Shown here: piece after piece, positions 1 to 10,717 of the stretch
Layout: every line of letters begins with the position of its first letter
Position numbering within the stretch: the first letter of the stretch is position 1
NCBI GenBank assembly: GCA_026214975.1
Contig: JAOBSW010000831.1
Span: 1-64,000 of the forward strand
Direction of reading: 5' to 3'
Source of the DNA: Gentiana macrophylla
Lineage: Eukaryota > Streptophyta > Magnoliopsida > Gentianales > Gentianaceae
Length of the DNA: 64,000 nucleotides
Translations under genes and position numbers: made by a program
Notes under the pieces: generated by a model
What the model was told of the DNA's origin: nothing
The model's database searches: none
The model's input: the letters and a program-made list of their open reading frames with translations, nothing else

Positions 1-1030
1 CCGACTTTAGACATATTTGGGGCGATTTTGGTGCGGTTTTAGTGTAGGTTGATCATCCTTTGATCCTTTGACTAAACACTTTTTATAGCGTGAATTACGT
101 TTCAAGATCAAAGATTTGGCTTTTGGTGCAATTATTTCTTCATACTTTTTGGATCGATTTTCAGCAACTTTATGGTAATGACTTCTCTTTTATTTATTGT
201 CTTTAGTTTAATTTCTGCTCTTTATTCCATTATCAGTATAATCATGAGTAACTAATTCCATGTGTAGTCGAATTATGTGAAAGCGAGCGAAAACCCTAAG
301 GGGATATGAGATTGGGAATTGTGTAGTGCGTAATTTCATGTTTAAACGATTAATCCACGTCCTAAAACTGATTATAACATCTTTGAATTAGTTTGATCAC
401 CTAGTTCACTGTCACACACATCGAACTTATAGATGCATTTTGCGGTGATATGTGGGAAGAGGGGTTTTAGGATCGTTGCGTAGATTCGGCCTAGTTGTTA
501 GGTCCGTTTCCAATACAGAGGTTTGTCATCGTTGTTCGAACAACTCTGGAACTTAATCATGTTAGGATAATCGGTTTTCTAAAGGGAGAGTCGGTTAGCT
601 TCACATAGGGTGGTTAGATCGAGTTGTTCAGTCTAATCACTAGAATTAGGAGTTGGCACCCGTGGATGTCGTTAAACTACTTAGGATAGGTAGGTCGGTT
701 AAGACACGCTCTCTGTCAAGTCCTTCCTTAGGGGTAAAAGTAGCTCGTGGGATCATAGTTCGGCTATACCTTTTAATATTTAGAAGTAAACTCGTTAGTA
801 TAATCTTTATTTCTGCATTATTCTAATATCCTCCACCATTATTTTGATCTGAACTAAGTTCTACATCAGCTTTGGTACTTAGACATTACTCCCTGTGGAT
901 TCGATCTTGTGACCACTATACTCCCGTTGACCCGATACTCTTCGGTGAAAGTTAGCGGTTAAGTATTTTACTATCAACGGTAGGCTTTTGAATCACTCGA
1001 TTCAGATATCGGGTGAATGTGAAATTAATA
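1..1030 (+). repeat. LTR fragment cut by the window edge
   Basis: Non-coding. It matches the solo LTR at 60492-62233 block by block in the same order: a segment starting near 170 (start of a translated-looking leader), the stretch about the 'tagtcgaat' word near 266, the 'ttgttcag' and 'ggagttggcacccgtg' region near 630-665, and the end motif 'ccctgtggattcgatctt' near 890. No protein is encoded. The left end lies outside the window, and I could not fix the right end or a TSD. It is probably a solo LTR or an LTR of a large retrotransposon. Confidence 0.7.
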
Positions 1031-1049
1031 GCTAAAGTTGGTAGAAAAT

Positions 1050-1870
1050 ATATAGGAGATGAGAGTTGAAGGGAAGACCTCACCCCATTCTCCCACATTG
1101 TAAACTTGAGTGTTGGGAACTCAAGTGATAAGAGCTAGTGTGTCTCTTATAGATGTTCCCCAAGGGGCAATGCATTTTTGTGCATTAGGGAGGACTTAGG
1201 TTATTCCACACGCGCGCGCGACGCCGCTGTCCGGCCGGCTCGGCTCGGTTCGGGTGTTACTATTTATTTTTTGGACAAAATTTCTTTAAGAAATTAACCA
1301 TTAAATTAATTTTGGAATGTGATTGTGTTATTCGACCAATTAGAATTCATTGAGTCATTCGACCAATTAGAATTTAGACGACACATCATCCGACCAATCA
1401 GAATGAGGGATTTTATCCCAACATGCGTGGGGAATTAATTGGGGTGGCCTAGATGTTTTCCTTGAGGGAAAAGTCGGCCGTTACTTTTCAAAGGGAAAAA
1501 GTTTGCTGATGTATTTCAGCCAATCAGATTTGAGTATTAGCTCCTCCTCTCTACTATATAAAGAACCCCATTGATGGAAGTTTAAGCATTGATTTTTCTC
1601 TTGTGTCATTCCACCACAAAGAGTTAGTCATATAGATTTAGATATTGAGTCGAAGAGAAGTCGGAGCACTCTGTAAGTTCGCCGGAGCTCGGATTTTTGA
1701 AGTGCCTCTAAATCCGAGACGAAAGCCGTTGTATCTTGGTAGACTGTTGCTACTACCGTGGGCACCATACCGGAACAATTTGTCTTAAGGATAGAGTTAC
1801 TACTCGCCTCGGTTTGATCTCATGTCCTTTATTTTCTGCACCACATTTTATCATTCTTTTTTTAAGTTAG
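1050..1870 (+). repeat. Degenerate LTR-like segment with TATA box and CCAAT-like words
   Basis: A non-coding stretch with the look of a plant LTR. It has three copies of the word CGACCAATTAGAAT or close variants (near 1333, 1359 and 1391), a further CCAAT-like word near 1519, and a TATA box (TATATAAAG, 1555-1563). A GC-rich leader follows. The part from about 1640 to 1825 is repeated in inverted orientation at 4395-4610. I found no clear LTR ends or TSD, so the family is unknown. Confidence 0.45.
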
Positions 1871-2172
1871 ATCTGTATGGTAAGATTGGTTTTGTTAAAT
1901 CTGCTCGATAATATGAATTATTCTATTCGCATGATTTATTTTCTAGTTTAATATTCCGTAATCTAATCCGTAAATTACGGATCTGTTCCGTAATCACTCC
2001 ACACATGATACACATTCTTAACAGGATTGAATAAGGCTTGATTTGTCCATATCCTTATTCCTTACAACCTCGTATTTTTCAAACACAATATTTACAACCC
2101 ATGAGCCCAAGACAGTCTTCACTCACTCATTCACTTACCCTCCTTAAAACACTCTCAAGATTCTTGAAAAAG

Positions 2173-2967
2173 ATGGGCTATTGCACTAAGCTGGCTGTGG
2201 CTGTAATCTTTCTGACGACGATGATGATCACCAATGAGGGTATGTAATGTGTAGATCAAGGGTCTCAGATTAATTCCTTTTGTCTCTTTTCTCTATTTCT
2301 TATCTTGGCTTTGTATTGGCATCTCTGTATTTCTTATTAATGGCATTGATATATTTGCAACTTCAATTATTGCCTCTTTCTGACATAGAGCCATGGCACA
2401 TAGCTCATGCTTTGGCATTTAGTCGAACACTTGTGTAGGAAAGCGATTAGAGTTTGTTATGATCAATTAATTAAGCTGGTGTAACTGTTTGTGTAACTCT
2501 GCTTAATTCCATGGCTCTATATCATGCATCAACAGTTCCAAGGACCGAGCTAGGATTTTATATCTAGGAGGGTTAATGGACTATGTTCAGATGGGTTGAG
2601 TTAGAATAACTTGGATAGTTATAAACCGAAATATATAGCCTTTAAAAATCAACCTTTTAAGCCATATATAAATCGACTTTTGAAAGTCAGACTCTATATA
2701 TCTGGTGTGGTGCATAGATAAAAGTATGGTGTAAATAAAGACGCTGGATTTTTAATCTCCATGGCTATTATTGAAAATTATGTTATGTATGCAGAGATGA
2801 TGATGATGACGGTGAAAGGCGAAAATTGCAAAGAAGTAAGGGGTGCATGCGTGGGTGGTTCATGTGCAAATGTATGCACTTCTTTAGGCGATTGTACAGC
2901 TGGATCGATGTGCATTATGCGTGGCTCTTGTCAAGCTGGCTTGTGCCATTGCAATGTTGCTTGTTGA
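2173..2967 (+). CDS. Defensin-like cysteine-rich secreted peptide (2 exons: 2173-2239, 2795-2967)
   Basis: Predicted small secreted peptide of 79 residues. Exon 1 encodes a signal peptide (MGYC..., hydrophobic LAVAVIFLTTMMI) and ends at a GTATGT donor after phase 1. Exon 2 starts after a TATGCAG acceptor at 2794 and restores the frame. The mature part has ten cysteines with spacing C-x6-C-x4-C-x3-C-x5-C-x5-C-x5-C-x4-C-x-C-x3-C. This fits the broad plant defensin-like or cysteine-rich peptide class (one signal-peptide exon, one cysteine exon), whose members act in antimicrobial defence or cell signalling; the actual role here is unknown. An in-frame ATG 24 codons upstream (2101) would add a non-signal-like stretch, and that stretch is out of frame in the second copy, so I chose 2173. 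The intron is 555 bp. A pseudogene copy lies at 10062-10166 plus 31431-32007. No stop or frameshift is seen. Confidence 0.72.
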
Positions 2968-3317
2968 ACCTGATACACTATTGATCATCTACACTATTGC
3001 CATTGCACAACCGATGTGTCACAACAGGACACAACGATCATCTACACTATTGATCATGATGTAGACTCATTATGATCAATGATGTTGATGACGGATGACA
3101 TGAGTGTTGTCCATGTATCATTACTCTTACTTATGATGTTATGACCAGCCAGTACAATAATCAATACGACATATTTTTGGATCATTAATATGATGATTTT
3201 CATACTTTATAATTAAGGGGGAATGAGGGAGAAGGACAGAAATATTTCATCAATTGAGTAGAAGAGACGCTTTTTGAAACTTTTGCATAAAGGACAAAAC
3301 TATTTATTCATTTTATC
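2968..3317. other. 3' flank of the defensin-like gene, no gene seen
   Basis: AT-rich non-coding DNA with several repeats of 'gatcat' and 'atgatcaat' type words around 2980-3090. I see no gene or clear element ends. Confidence 0.4.
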
Positions 3318-3480
3318 GAAATTCACTTGTGTTCGAAATTCTTTATTTAAATTCATTGACGAAATTCACCGTCGAAATTCACTAATTTTCAAAATTCATC
3401 GTCGAAATTCACTAATTTCGGGATTCACTATTGAAATTCACTATCGAAATTCACCGATTTCGGGATTCACTGGGGAGATT
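3318..3480. repeat. Degenerate tandem repeat built on 'GAAATTCAC'
   Basis: About a dozen imperfect copies of a short word (GAAATTCACT, often preceded by 'cgtc' or 'ctat') run in tandem, with a longer sub-unit that ends in 'tttcgggattcact'. The short ORFs through it only translate the repeat and are not taken as genes. Confidence 0.7.
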
Positions 3481-3682
3481 AAGCGATTTTCGGGATTCTT
3501 TGTTTGTCCTTCTCATTATAAAAATTATGCGATTGTCCTTCTCCTATAAAAAATATGTAGTTGTTCCGTTTCTTAAAAATATTTCAGATTGTGTCCTTAT
3601 CCCTAATTTTCCATATAATTAATGATGTAAAAATATGTTATTATATTTATCGTGGACAAATAGTTTATCGTATTTCTATTAT

Positions 3683-3918
3683 CCTCCCTCCGTCCCATTT
3701 TAATAGTTCTGTTTGACTTTTCATACGATTAAGAAATATATAATTAATATTTTGAATCTCATTAAACGGTCTAATATGTTTTACATTTATGTCCTTTAAG
3801 TAATACTTTGTAATAAATGTAAACATATTGGATCATTTAATGAGATTCAAAGCATTAATTATATTTTTTTAAACGTGTGAAAAGTCAAACAGAATATTAA
3901 AATGGGACGGATGAAGAA
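3683..3918. mobile_element. Stowaway-type MITE
   Basis: The left end has CTCCCTCCGTCCCA and the right end has the inverted match TGGGACGGA. The two arms pair over about 45 bp including 'ttttaata', 'tctgtttgacttttca' and their complements. The CTCCCTCCGT terminus is the standard signature of plant Stowaway (Tc1/mariner) MITEs. It is about 235 bp long and non-coding. Confidence 0.88.
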
Positions 3919-4112
3919 TGTTTTATATTATGATGATGTATTCGCAATGTTATATATAGATGCTTTGGTTTAATTGATGAATTGCGCTTGCATAGTATTT
4001 ACAACGCTATGTTATGTTTACCGATTTTATATGAATAATAATAATACTAAACCGCAACCATTTAATTAACCACAATGATTGGCACGATATATTTTTAATG
4101 TAATACATCGAG

Positions 4113-4370
4113 TTCAATTTCATGGGTTACGTCATTATCGTATCTATGTGTCGTCATATAAAACGTAATATAGATTAGGAAAACGTATCGTGTATGGAGT
4201 GAAAATCCCATAATTACAGAACAAAACATTTCAATTTCATGGGTTACATCATTATCGGACCTATGTGTCGTCATATGAAATGCAATATAGATTAGGAAAA
4301 CGTTTCGTGTGTGGAGTAGTTTATGAAACAATTCCATAATTACCGGTAGTAATTACAGAACAAAACATAA
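4113..4370. repeat. Imperfect tandem duplication, two units
   Basis: Two direct copies of a unit that begins 'ttcaatttcatgggttac' (4113 and 4229) and ends 'cagaacaaaacat'. The second is longer by an insertion near 4320. It is non-coding; the minus-strand ORF through it simply reads the repeated unit twice. Confidence 0.75.
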
Positions 4371-4394
4371 AAGTAAAAGGATGCATAAAATAAA

Positions 4395-4610
4395 GGACTA
4401 TAAAACAAATCGAGGCGAAAGTGAAATCACTCTTTTCTTAAGACAAATTGCGCTCACCGATCTCGTGCCAGCGGTTGCGGCAAATGTCTCCCGAAAATCG
4501 TCGGTTTCACGTCTCGGATTAAGAAGCACTTCAAACATCCGAGCTCCAATGAACTATTTCGTCTCTGAATTCTCTCAAACTCAAAGCAATAACTCAACAT
4601 TTTTGTGAAA
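4395..4610 (-). repeat. Inverted copy of part of the LTR-like segment at 1640-1825
   Basis: Read on the minus strand, this matches 1640-1825: 'ggagctcggat', 'tttgaagtgc', 'aatccgagacg', 'aatttgtcttaag' and 'cgcctcg' occur in the same order. The defensin-like gene therefore lies between two inverted fragments of the same LTR-like sequence. The plus-strand ORF here is a shadow. Confidence 0.6.
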
Positions 4611-5827
4611 TAAATCCTTTTCATTGGGCCTACTACTCAAGTTCCAAGTGAATAATTACGTATCAGTGGAAGAAGAACATGAGGGAAACAACCCAAACAA
4701 TCGAGGTGAAGACTCAAACACCATAGTCATTTATCGTTTCATGTGTTTAAATGCATAATATGTAAATGTATGCTTTTGTTCTCACTATTTTGATGCATAA
4801 ACGACTGGGAAATAATAATTATAAGTGAACTGGGTTAGTAAGATTACGTAAAGAAGCTAAAAGGTTTCACTATCTCTAATGCTGTTAGCACAATTACTCA
4901 TTCACAACGAGTGACAAAATGTATTTTTATGCAATTGATCATGATGTATGGTTTATTGATGATGATGTAAACTGATTATTTTGATCTTGATAAAATTGCC
5001 AATAAATCGCCCTTATTCTAACGCCAATTGATGAAGATGGATTCCGTCGGGTATCAATCTAGAGGCAATTTACCAGGATTCAAAGACTAGAACTGTATAT
5101 GCGAGAGTCTTTTGGGTATTAGGTTTAGACTGAGCCTGAGAGTTTGCTATTAGAATCAAGTTCTTCGTAGTTCCGTAGGGATTGTTTTTATAGGGGGTGT
5201 CTCACCCATTTACTAGGAATCGTAATCCCTAAGGATTAGTTAATGCCTATCCCTGGTTTTTAGGGATTATTGCGAATATATCTTACTATTCAAATCAGAA
5301 TCTTAACGACCAAAGATTCTTCCCGTAATTATCTTATTTGGTTGCTTCGTATAATTGAAGGAAAGCTCAGTCTGACCTGTGTTTCGGGAGAGGCCTCGAC
5401 CTGACCGACCTGCGGTGGTTGGTAAAGATTGCTAAGGTGGATTACCCGAATCCGGATATTATACGAGTGACACATGGCCTGTCTGATCCCAGACATCATC
5501 ATAAACCCTTCTCATGAGTTTAAAAATAGGTCATGTCACTAGTTGTAGCCGAATAATTCTAGTACGTAGCTAGGAACACATCTTATTATAAGATCACTAG
5601 CAAAATATTAGAATTCTTTTTTTTTTCGGAAAACGAAAGATTTTAACTCACACACACTTTGTTCTTAACGGGGCTCGAAAACTGGTTCTCATACTGGGTT
5701 ATAGTCTAGCTCATTATTAGATCAATGTACATTGTGCAAATTATTAGAATTAGAAAGATTATCTCTACGCAGGTGTATATATGAAATAAATGGGTCTGCA
5801 AGGACATTTTTATTTTTCAGATGTTAT
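4611..5827. other. Intergenic stretch, nothing recognised
   Basis: AT-rich DNA. The part at about 5150-5500 is less AT-rich and resembles LTR leader sequence ('gggtgtctcacc', 'gacctgaccgacctgcgg'), but no ends, TSD or coding signal could be found. Confidence 0.35.
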
Positions 5828-6814
5828 AAAGGACAAAAACAAAATATTTGGACAAAAATACCCCTTGTTACTTTTACCCTTCTACAAATAGTAATGAGTC
5901 AAGAAACAAGTAGTAATGATCCATAAAATGTCGTAACATCCAATGAAAAAGAAGTAACGGTCTAAAAACAAGTAGTAACAACCCTTATTTGTTAAAAAAA
6001 TAAGTAGTAACAGCCCGTAAAATGTCGTAACGGAGTAACTGCCCGTAACATTAAAATGGAAAAGTAGTAACAGCCTATTAAAAAGTAGTAACAGCCCGTA
6101 AAAAATAGCAACGGCCAATAAACAAGGCGTAACATCCCATACACAAGTCGTAACCGTCAAAAAAAAAAAAGTTGTAACATATCATAAACAAGTCGTAACA
6201 TCCCATAAATAAGTAGTAACCGTCCCAAAAATGTAATAACGTTAAAAAAATTAAAAGCAACAACCCTAAACTTTTTCAAAAAAAAAAATAAAAAAAATAC
6301 AGGCTGCTTCATCGGCAACTATGGCCGCCGTTAACTCCTTCGCCGGTGCACATGGCTGACCAGGCGCACACGGTGTAGGAAGCGGGACCGGATTTTTTTG
6401 CGGAGATGAAGCGGCGACCCGCCATCTATGGCAGCCACTCAGCCGGCCATCAATTATCGCCGCCGCCATCTGGGTCAAAAAAAATCCCAAAATTAGAAAC
6501 ATATCCGACGGGCTGCTCCCTTCCGCCGGAAATCGCAGCTTCCTCCGGCGTCCATTCACAGAATTAGAAACCACCGCAAATTGCAATAGACATTTCGCAG
6601 CTTCCTCCAGCCACTCATTCCGTCTATTGCTTCCTCCAACAAATTTAATTGCATCCTTTCTTCCTATTCCGGCAAGACTCTCTGTTGAGTCAACCTCCCC
6701 TCGCTTCTTCTCCGGCGGTAATTCAATTTGCAGCTTCCAGATCGAAGAATGGGAGGAGGAGAGTTTAGTAAAGAATAAAGGGGTATTTTGGTATGTTTAC
6801 ATATATTTTGTCCT
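5828..6814. mobile_element. Candidate non-autonomous TIR element carrying GC-rich sequence (Pack-MULE-like)
   Basis: The ends are inverted and imperfect: the left end reads AAAGGACAAAA ... GGACAAAAATACCCCTT and the right end, on the other strand, reads AGGACAAAATAT ... CCAAAATACCCCTTT. Between them are a 19-20-bp minisatellite (5884-6262) and a GC-rich block (about 6300-6760) that looks like captured gene or 5'-UTR sequence, with open but unrecognised reading frames. A 9-bp TSD is not evident. A second left-type terminus occurs at 48897-48930. Classification as Mutator-like is inference. Confidence 0.45.
5884..6262. repeat. Degenerate minisatellite, unit about 19-20 bp
   Basis: Some 18 imperfect copies of a unit like 'aagtagtaacagcccgtaa', with variants 'gtcgtaacatcccataaac' and 'gtaaccgtc', in one orientation. 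It ends at an A-rich run near 6280. The minus-strand ORFs across it are repeat translations. Confidence 0.8.
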
Positions 6815-7074
6815 AATTAATAACTAGTGTTCTTAGAGCCGGATAATTGAATTAATAAGTCCTTTTCGGCAAAAATCTATAATTATAAGCCAAACTATAA
6901 GACTTCCTCCTAACAAGTTAATAACTTGTTTCATTTTTATTTTTGGAACATATCACAAGTATCTTTGAAGTGGTACGTGACATGCACCACAAAATTTAAG
7001 AATGTAAGAAAGTTAAAAGCCAGGTAATTAAGGTAATTAGTCAATGTCCGGCTATATATTAAAAGTATCTATAA
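6815..7074. other. Intergenic stretch, nothing recognised
   Basis: AT-rich, no coding potential and no element ends seen. Confidence 0.35.
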
Positions 7075-7552
7075 ACTATTTAACCGGCTACAGATATCAC
7101 CACCTATTGACAGTGTTCAGTTATCTGGCAGTAGAACTTTGTTGCAATTATTTAATTTTTATTTCCAGCTTTTCTTCATCAACAAGTTTGGCTTTGATAT
7201 TAAAGTAATGTATCGAAATAATCAAATTGATACTATAATGGAATCATAGCATATTATTAAATCACATGATTACATTTTGTAGCACGCGGCATTAGTTGTC
7301 ACGTTATGTTGTGACAATTATAATGTCCAGCTATTTGACCGTGCTATTATCATGTCGCTAAATTTTTATTGTAATATATCACATAGGATACATATGAAAA
7401 AGATTATTAAGATATAATATTGACTGAGACGTCTCATATGTCAGATAATTATGGAGGCGTTTTTCTATGTCACTAAATCCTGTTTTTCTTATGGTGGACA
7501 TAATGAACTTGATAATTTGAGATAATAATTTTAGACCGACCTAGGTACAATA

Positions 7553-7732
7553 TAACATCGATAAATGAATATTCGATAAATTAATAACCTCGCTAAATGA
7601 ATTATTTTCTCTGGTCCCGACTTGGGCAAATGGGATTAAGATAATGTTCGATAAATGAAAAACCTTGCTAAATGATTTTTTTTTTTTTTTTCTGGTAATA
7701 AGGGTATTTATTTATCGAGGTTATACTATAAT
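7553..7732. mobile_element. Emigrant/pogo-like MITE
   Basis: The termini pair as 'tataacatcgataaatgaat' on the left and 'tataacctcgataaataaat' read from the right. The AACCTC(T/G)ATAAAT type of end and the internal word 'ggtcccgacttgggc' are typical of plant pogo-like (Emigrant) MITEs, and a TA flanks each side. Its absence from the other family D copy supports a discrete insertion. Confidence 0.6.
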
Positions 7733-7768
7733 TACTGAATTCATTATCAATTTCTAGGGCGTTAGAGC

Positions 7769-8966
7769 CAGGGGCGGTTGGAGTAAGGAGGAAATGGGTC
7801 ACTTGACCCTCATTAAAATATAAGTCTATGTATATTTTACATTGATTAAAAATTTTATCCATTAATACCTATGTATTGACTGCTGAAAATATTTTAATAT
7901 TATTTCAAAAGTTTAGTGTGGTATTTTTATAAGATATAGAATTATTACTTCAAATGCTGATTAGCAAAATCTCTCCTTTTCCTTTTTCTTTAGCTGAATG
8001 TAACGTATATAGACTAAACTCTCTCTTCAATGTGCAATTTATAATACCCATTAATGTGAATAATTAATTGTTACTTTGGCCTTCCTAACACTTCTCTCTC
8101 TCTCTTCTTTCTTTTTTTTTTTTTTTGGGTTGAAACCGGATATTTTATTTTAAAAAAAACTTAGGAAAGCTGTACAAGTTCCTAACATTTCTTTCCATGA
8201 GAATATATATATATATATAGTTGTTTTATGAAAATGGCAAAGATTTTTTTTTTTTTTTTTTTTGTGAATAGAGTTTGGGTGTCAAAAGCTTTTTATGAGA
8301 TATTTTATTTTATTTTCAAATAAAATAAGAAACACATTGCTGGGTTGGGTAAGATTTATCCTTGTATTTGTTGCCCCTTTTACGAGAAAAAGAAAGGCTC
8401 GTTTTATCCTAGTAAGACATTTCGATTGCCCCAAAATAGTCTTTTAGAAGAGTGTTTTTACATTACTCAAGGTTTATCTTTTTTTTGTATTGTGTTACAA
8501 CAAATATTCCTACAATCTAAAAGACTATCGGCATATCGAGATGTGTTTGGTGGAAGTGACTATGGCGGAGACTAATTTGCAAAAGATGGAAGTTTCTATG
8601 TTAGATGAAATGGCGTTGAAAATAAATTTGGCACGAACAAACACATTGTTGGGTTGTGTAAGATTTATCTTTGTATATGTTGCCCTTTTTACGAGAAAAG
8701 GAAGACTCATATTATCAAAGTAAGACATTTTGGTTGCTCCGAAATAGTCTTTTAGGAGAGTGTTTTTACACGACTCGAAGTTTATCTTTTTTTGTATTGG
8801 TTACAACATTTTCCTACATTGACTGTCTAAATTTTATAAGCATTGCCTTTGACCCGTAATCATATTTGAAAAATTAATTTTAGTTGTAGTTTAATCATAG
8901 AAAAAGAAAACGAGGTGTTGCTCACGATTTCTGATCCGTATGACAAAATTTATGCAGTCGCCCCTA
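7769..8966. mobile_element. Non-autonomous hAT-like element, 1.2 kb
   Basis: The ends are CAGGGGCGGTTGG on the left and, inverted, TAGGGGCGACTGC on the right. An 8-bp TSD flanks it (GTTAGAGC at 7761-7768, GTTAGAGG at 8967-8974, 7 of 8 matching). The repeat D copy on the other side of the window lacks it, which confirms an empty site. It is non-coding, has T-runs and holds an internal direct repeat (8333-8530 and 8640-8830). Confidence 0.75.
8333..8830. repeat. Direct repeat of about 190 bp, period about 306 bp
   Basis: Units at 8333-8530 and 8640-8830 share 'acattg(c/t)tgggttg', 'tgttgcccttttacgagaaaa', 'atagtcttttag(a/g)agagtg' and 'gtttatcttttttt'. They lie inside the hAT-like element. Short ORFs here have no recognisable domain. 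Confidence 0.75.
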
Positions 8967-9559
8967 GTTAGAGGTGACCAACTACCAGATGAAACTATAT
9001 ACAACAATATATACAACACAGTAAGAGGCGGTGACAAAGTACATGAAACTATATACAACACTATACACAACACAGTAAAACGCGGTGACAGACTATATAC
9101 AACACAATAAGAGGCGGCTAAGACCACATCTAGAATCTTCACCTAGAAACCTCTGGTGACGGATAAAACTATATACAACACTATATACAACATATTAGAG
9201 GCAGTGAACACCACATCTAGAATCCTCCGATGTGAGGCAGGTGAAGGTCACATCTAGAATTTTCTAAGGGGGAGGAGGGTATTTGTGATTATTAAGAAAT
9301 CCTTAAAAGCGGCTTTAGTATTCCCAATGGAAAAAAATGACAGATTATTCAGACTTTTAATCAAACAAGGATGATTAGCCTACGGCGTTATTAAAACCAC
9401 AATGTGAGAGCCGATGAAAGTCACTCATAAGTGATTATTAAGATTAAAATGTCCTAAAAAGGGGTGAATGTAATATTTTCTATTAAGATGCCCTTATCAT
9501 GGATTGAGTAAGGAACACTCTTGAATTGTCGTATGTTTTAAATTGGTGTAAGATAGATG

Positions 9560-10055
9560 GGTTAAATGAATTCTCCTTTAGTGATTTATATATGCATCCT
9601 TTATGCCGGTCCGTCTCCATCGTCTTTGAACTCCTATTTGGGGTCAGCAATAGTTGGTGTCACTGCCTGGGTCATTTGGAATCAGAGAAATAAAATCATT
9701 TTTAATTCGTTTGTCATAAATCCGGAATTAATTTTCAGAGAGATTTAGAGGTTGTCTTTTTCTTGGCTTTCGAATGCTAATTGCCTCAAGAAGCTAGAAT
9801 GGGAAGATTGGAAGGCAAATCTGATGATTGCGGCTTCTTGAGGCCTTAGGAAAATGGTTTCGATTTTCATTGACGTGGAGATCAAGGCTGTTGATGTGAC
9901 TTGGTTTGTTTGCGGAATGATTTAGTTTGAGGTTGCTTCGTTTATAGTGTTTGATTTGAAAATTGGTATCTTTTATCTAGAACATTAAAATTTGTTTGTA
10001 ATTTTTTAGCATCTTGCTGATTAATAATAAGTTTCTTGGCTATTCAAAAAAAAAT
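9560..10055 (+). mobile_element. L1-type LINE, 5'-truncated 3' end
   Basis: It encodes the C-terminal tail of a plant non-LTR reverse transcriptase protein: the stretch with AWVIWNQRNKIIF (9660-9700), a stop, then SWLSNANCLKKLEWEDWK in the same region. This is the usual 'W..RN...F' and 'SWL' tail after the RT zinc-binding domain. A 3' UTR with 'ttaataataa' leads to a nine-base A-run at 10047-10055. The 5' end is not sharply defined. It ends just before the exon-1 fragment of the second defensin-like copy. Confidence 0.65.
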
Positions 10056-10061
10056 GATATA

Positions 10062-10166
10062 TACAACCCATGAGCCCAAGACAATCTTCACTCACTCATT
10101 CACTTACACTCCTTAAAATACTCTTTAAGGGTTTTGAAAAAGATAGGCTACTGCACTGAGTTGGTT
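10062..10166 (+). pseudogene. Defensin-like gene copy 2, 5' leader and first half of exon 1
   Basis: Closely matches 2094-2190 of the intact gene, including the 5' leader ('acaacccatgagcccaagac', 'cactcactcattcactta') and the beginning of the signal-peptide exon. The start codon has become ATA (10143-10145 in 'agataggcta'), and a one-base length change puts the upstream ATG out of frame. Homology stops at 'gagttggtt' where a LINE begins; the exon resumes at 31431. The copy is in the same orientation as 2173-2967, so it is a tandem duplicate. Confidence 0.85.
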
Positions 10167-10717
10167 ACTTTGTATTACCCAGCAAGATGTTGGAGCCTAA
10201 AAAATAGTACAATTCAGAACAAATTACAATGATAAATTATAAAGCATAATAAGGATTAAATTTTCACCTATCCCAATCGAAAAACAATTTAGAATTAATT
10301 GATCCATGCAAAAGATGAACTCTACCCTTCAATGAAGAGACACAACAGCATCAACAATATGTTTTTGGAACATCAACTTATTTCTCTTTATCCATAATAT
10401 CCGAATAGTGCTCTGTTTGATAGCTTCCCATAACCAAGCCAATTTAGAGTTATGAGTCAAACGAGGATTGAAACGACACAACTCATACCAATTAGTGGGC
10501 AAAGAAATAGAGAATCCACCAGTTGAACACTAAATTCCAAAGTGAACTTGCAAAAGAGCATGAGAAAAGGATATGGTCCACCTCTTCCTGTTCTAAGTTG
10601 CGAAACGGTCACAAAATAGAGTTTAAAACAATGCCTTCGCTTCTTATATTAACCAATGTAGGGATTCGATTAAGATAAGCTTTCCATATAAAGATATTAA
10701 TCTTCGAATGAAGTATT
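10167..10717 (-). mobile_element. L1 LINE, 3' part (RT zinc-binding region and 3' end)
   Basis: The minus-strand reading gives the zf-RVT type region: KINIFIWKAYLNRIPT, then after a stop EEVDHILFSCSFASSLW, with the Cys and 'W' positions usual for the C-terminal zinc-binding domain of plant L1 ORF2. The 3' terminus (minus 'gggtaatacaaagt') abuts the defensin-like exon. The same element continues on the far side of Copia-B at 21258-22284 and of Copia-A at 31389-31430. A 6-bp candidate TSD TTGG(T/C)T lies at 10161-10166 and 31431-31436. There is no obvious poly(A). Confidence 0.7.

Larger units (their letters stand above)
7075..9535 (+). repeat. Repeat family D, left copy (interrupted)
   Basis: Segments 7075-7548, 7733-7768 and 8967-9535 match, in inverted orientation and in the same order, 44830-42010 of this window. 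Shared blocks include 'aaccggctacagatatc', 'tttatttccagctttt', 'aatgaacttgataatttgag', 'ctagggcgtt', 'ccagatgaaactat' with 'tacaacac', and 'gtgattattaaga'. The gaps in this copy are filled by the MITE at 7553-7732 and the hAT-like element at 7769-8966. The 8980-9240 part has internal repeats of 'gaaactatatacaacac' with 'gaggcggtgac'. The family is non-coding and unclassified. Confidence 0.65.

Noticed and set aside
3274..3622. Two overlapping ORFs after the defensin-like gene
   Set aside because: They translate the GAAATTCAC tandem repeat.
5882..6263. Minus-strand ORFs rich in Leu/Phe/Tyr that look like membrane proteins
   Set aside because: They translate the 19-20-bp minisatellite.
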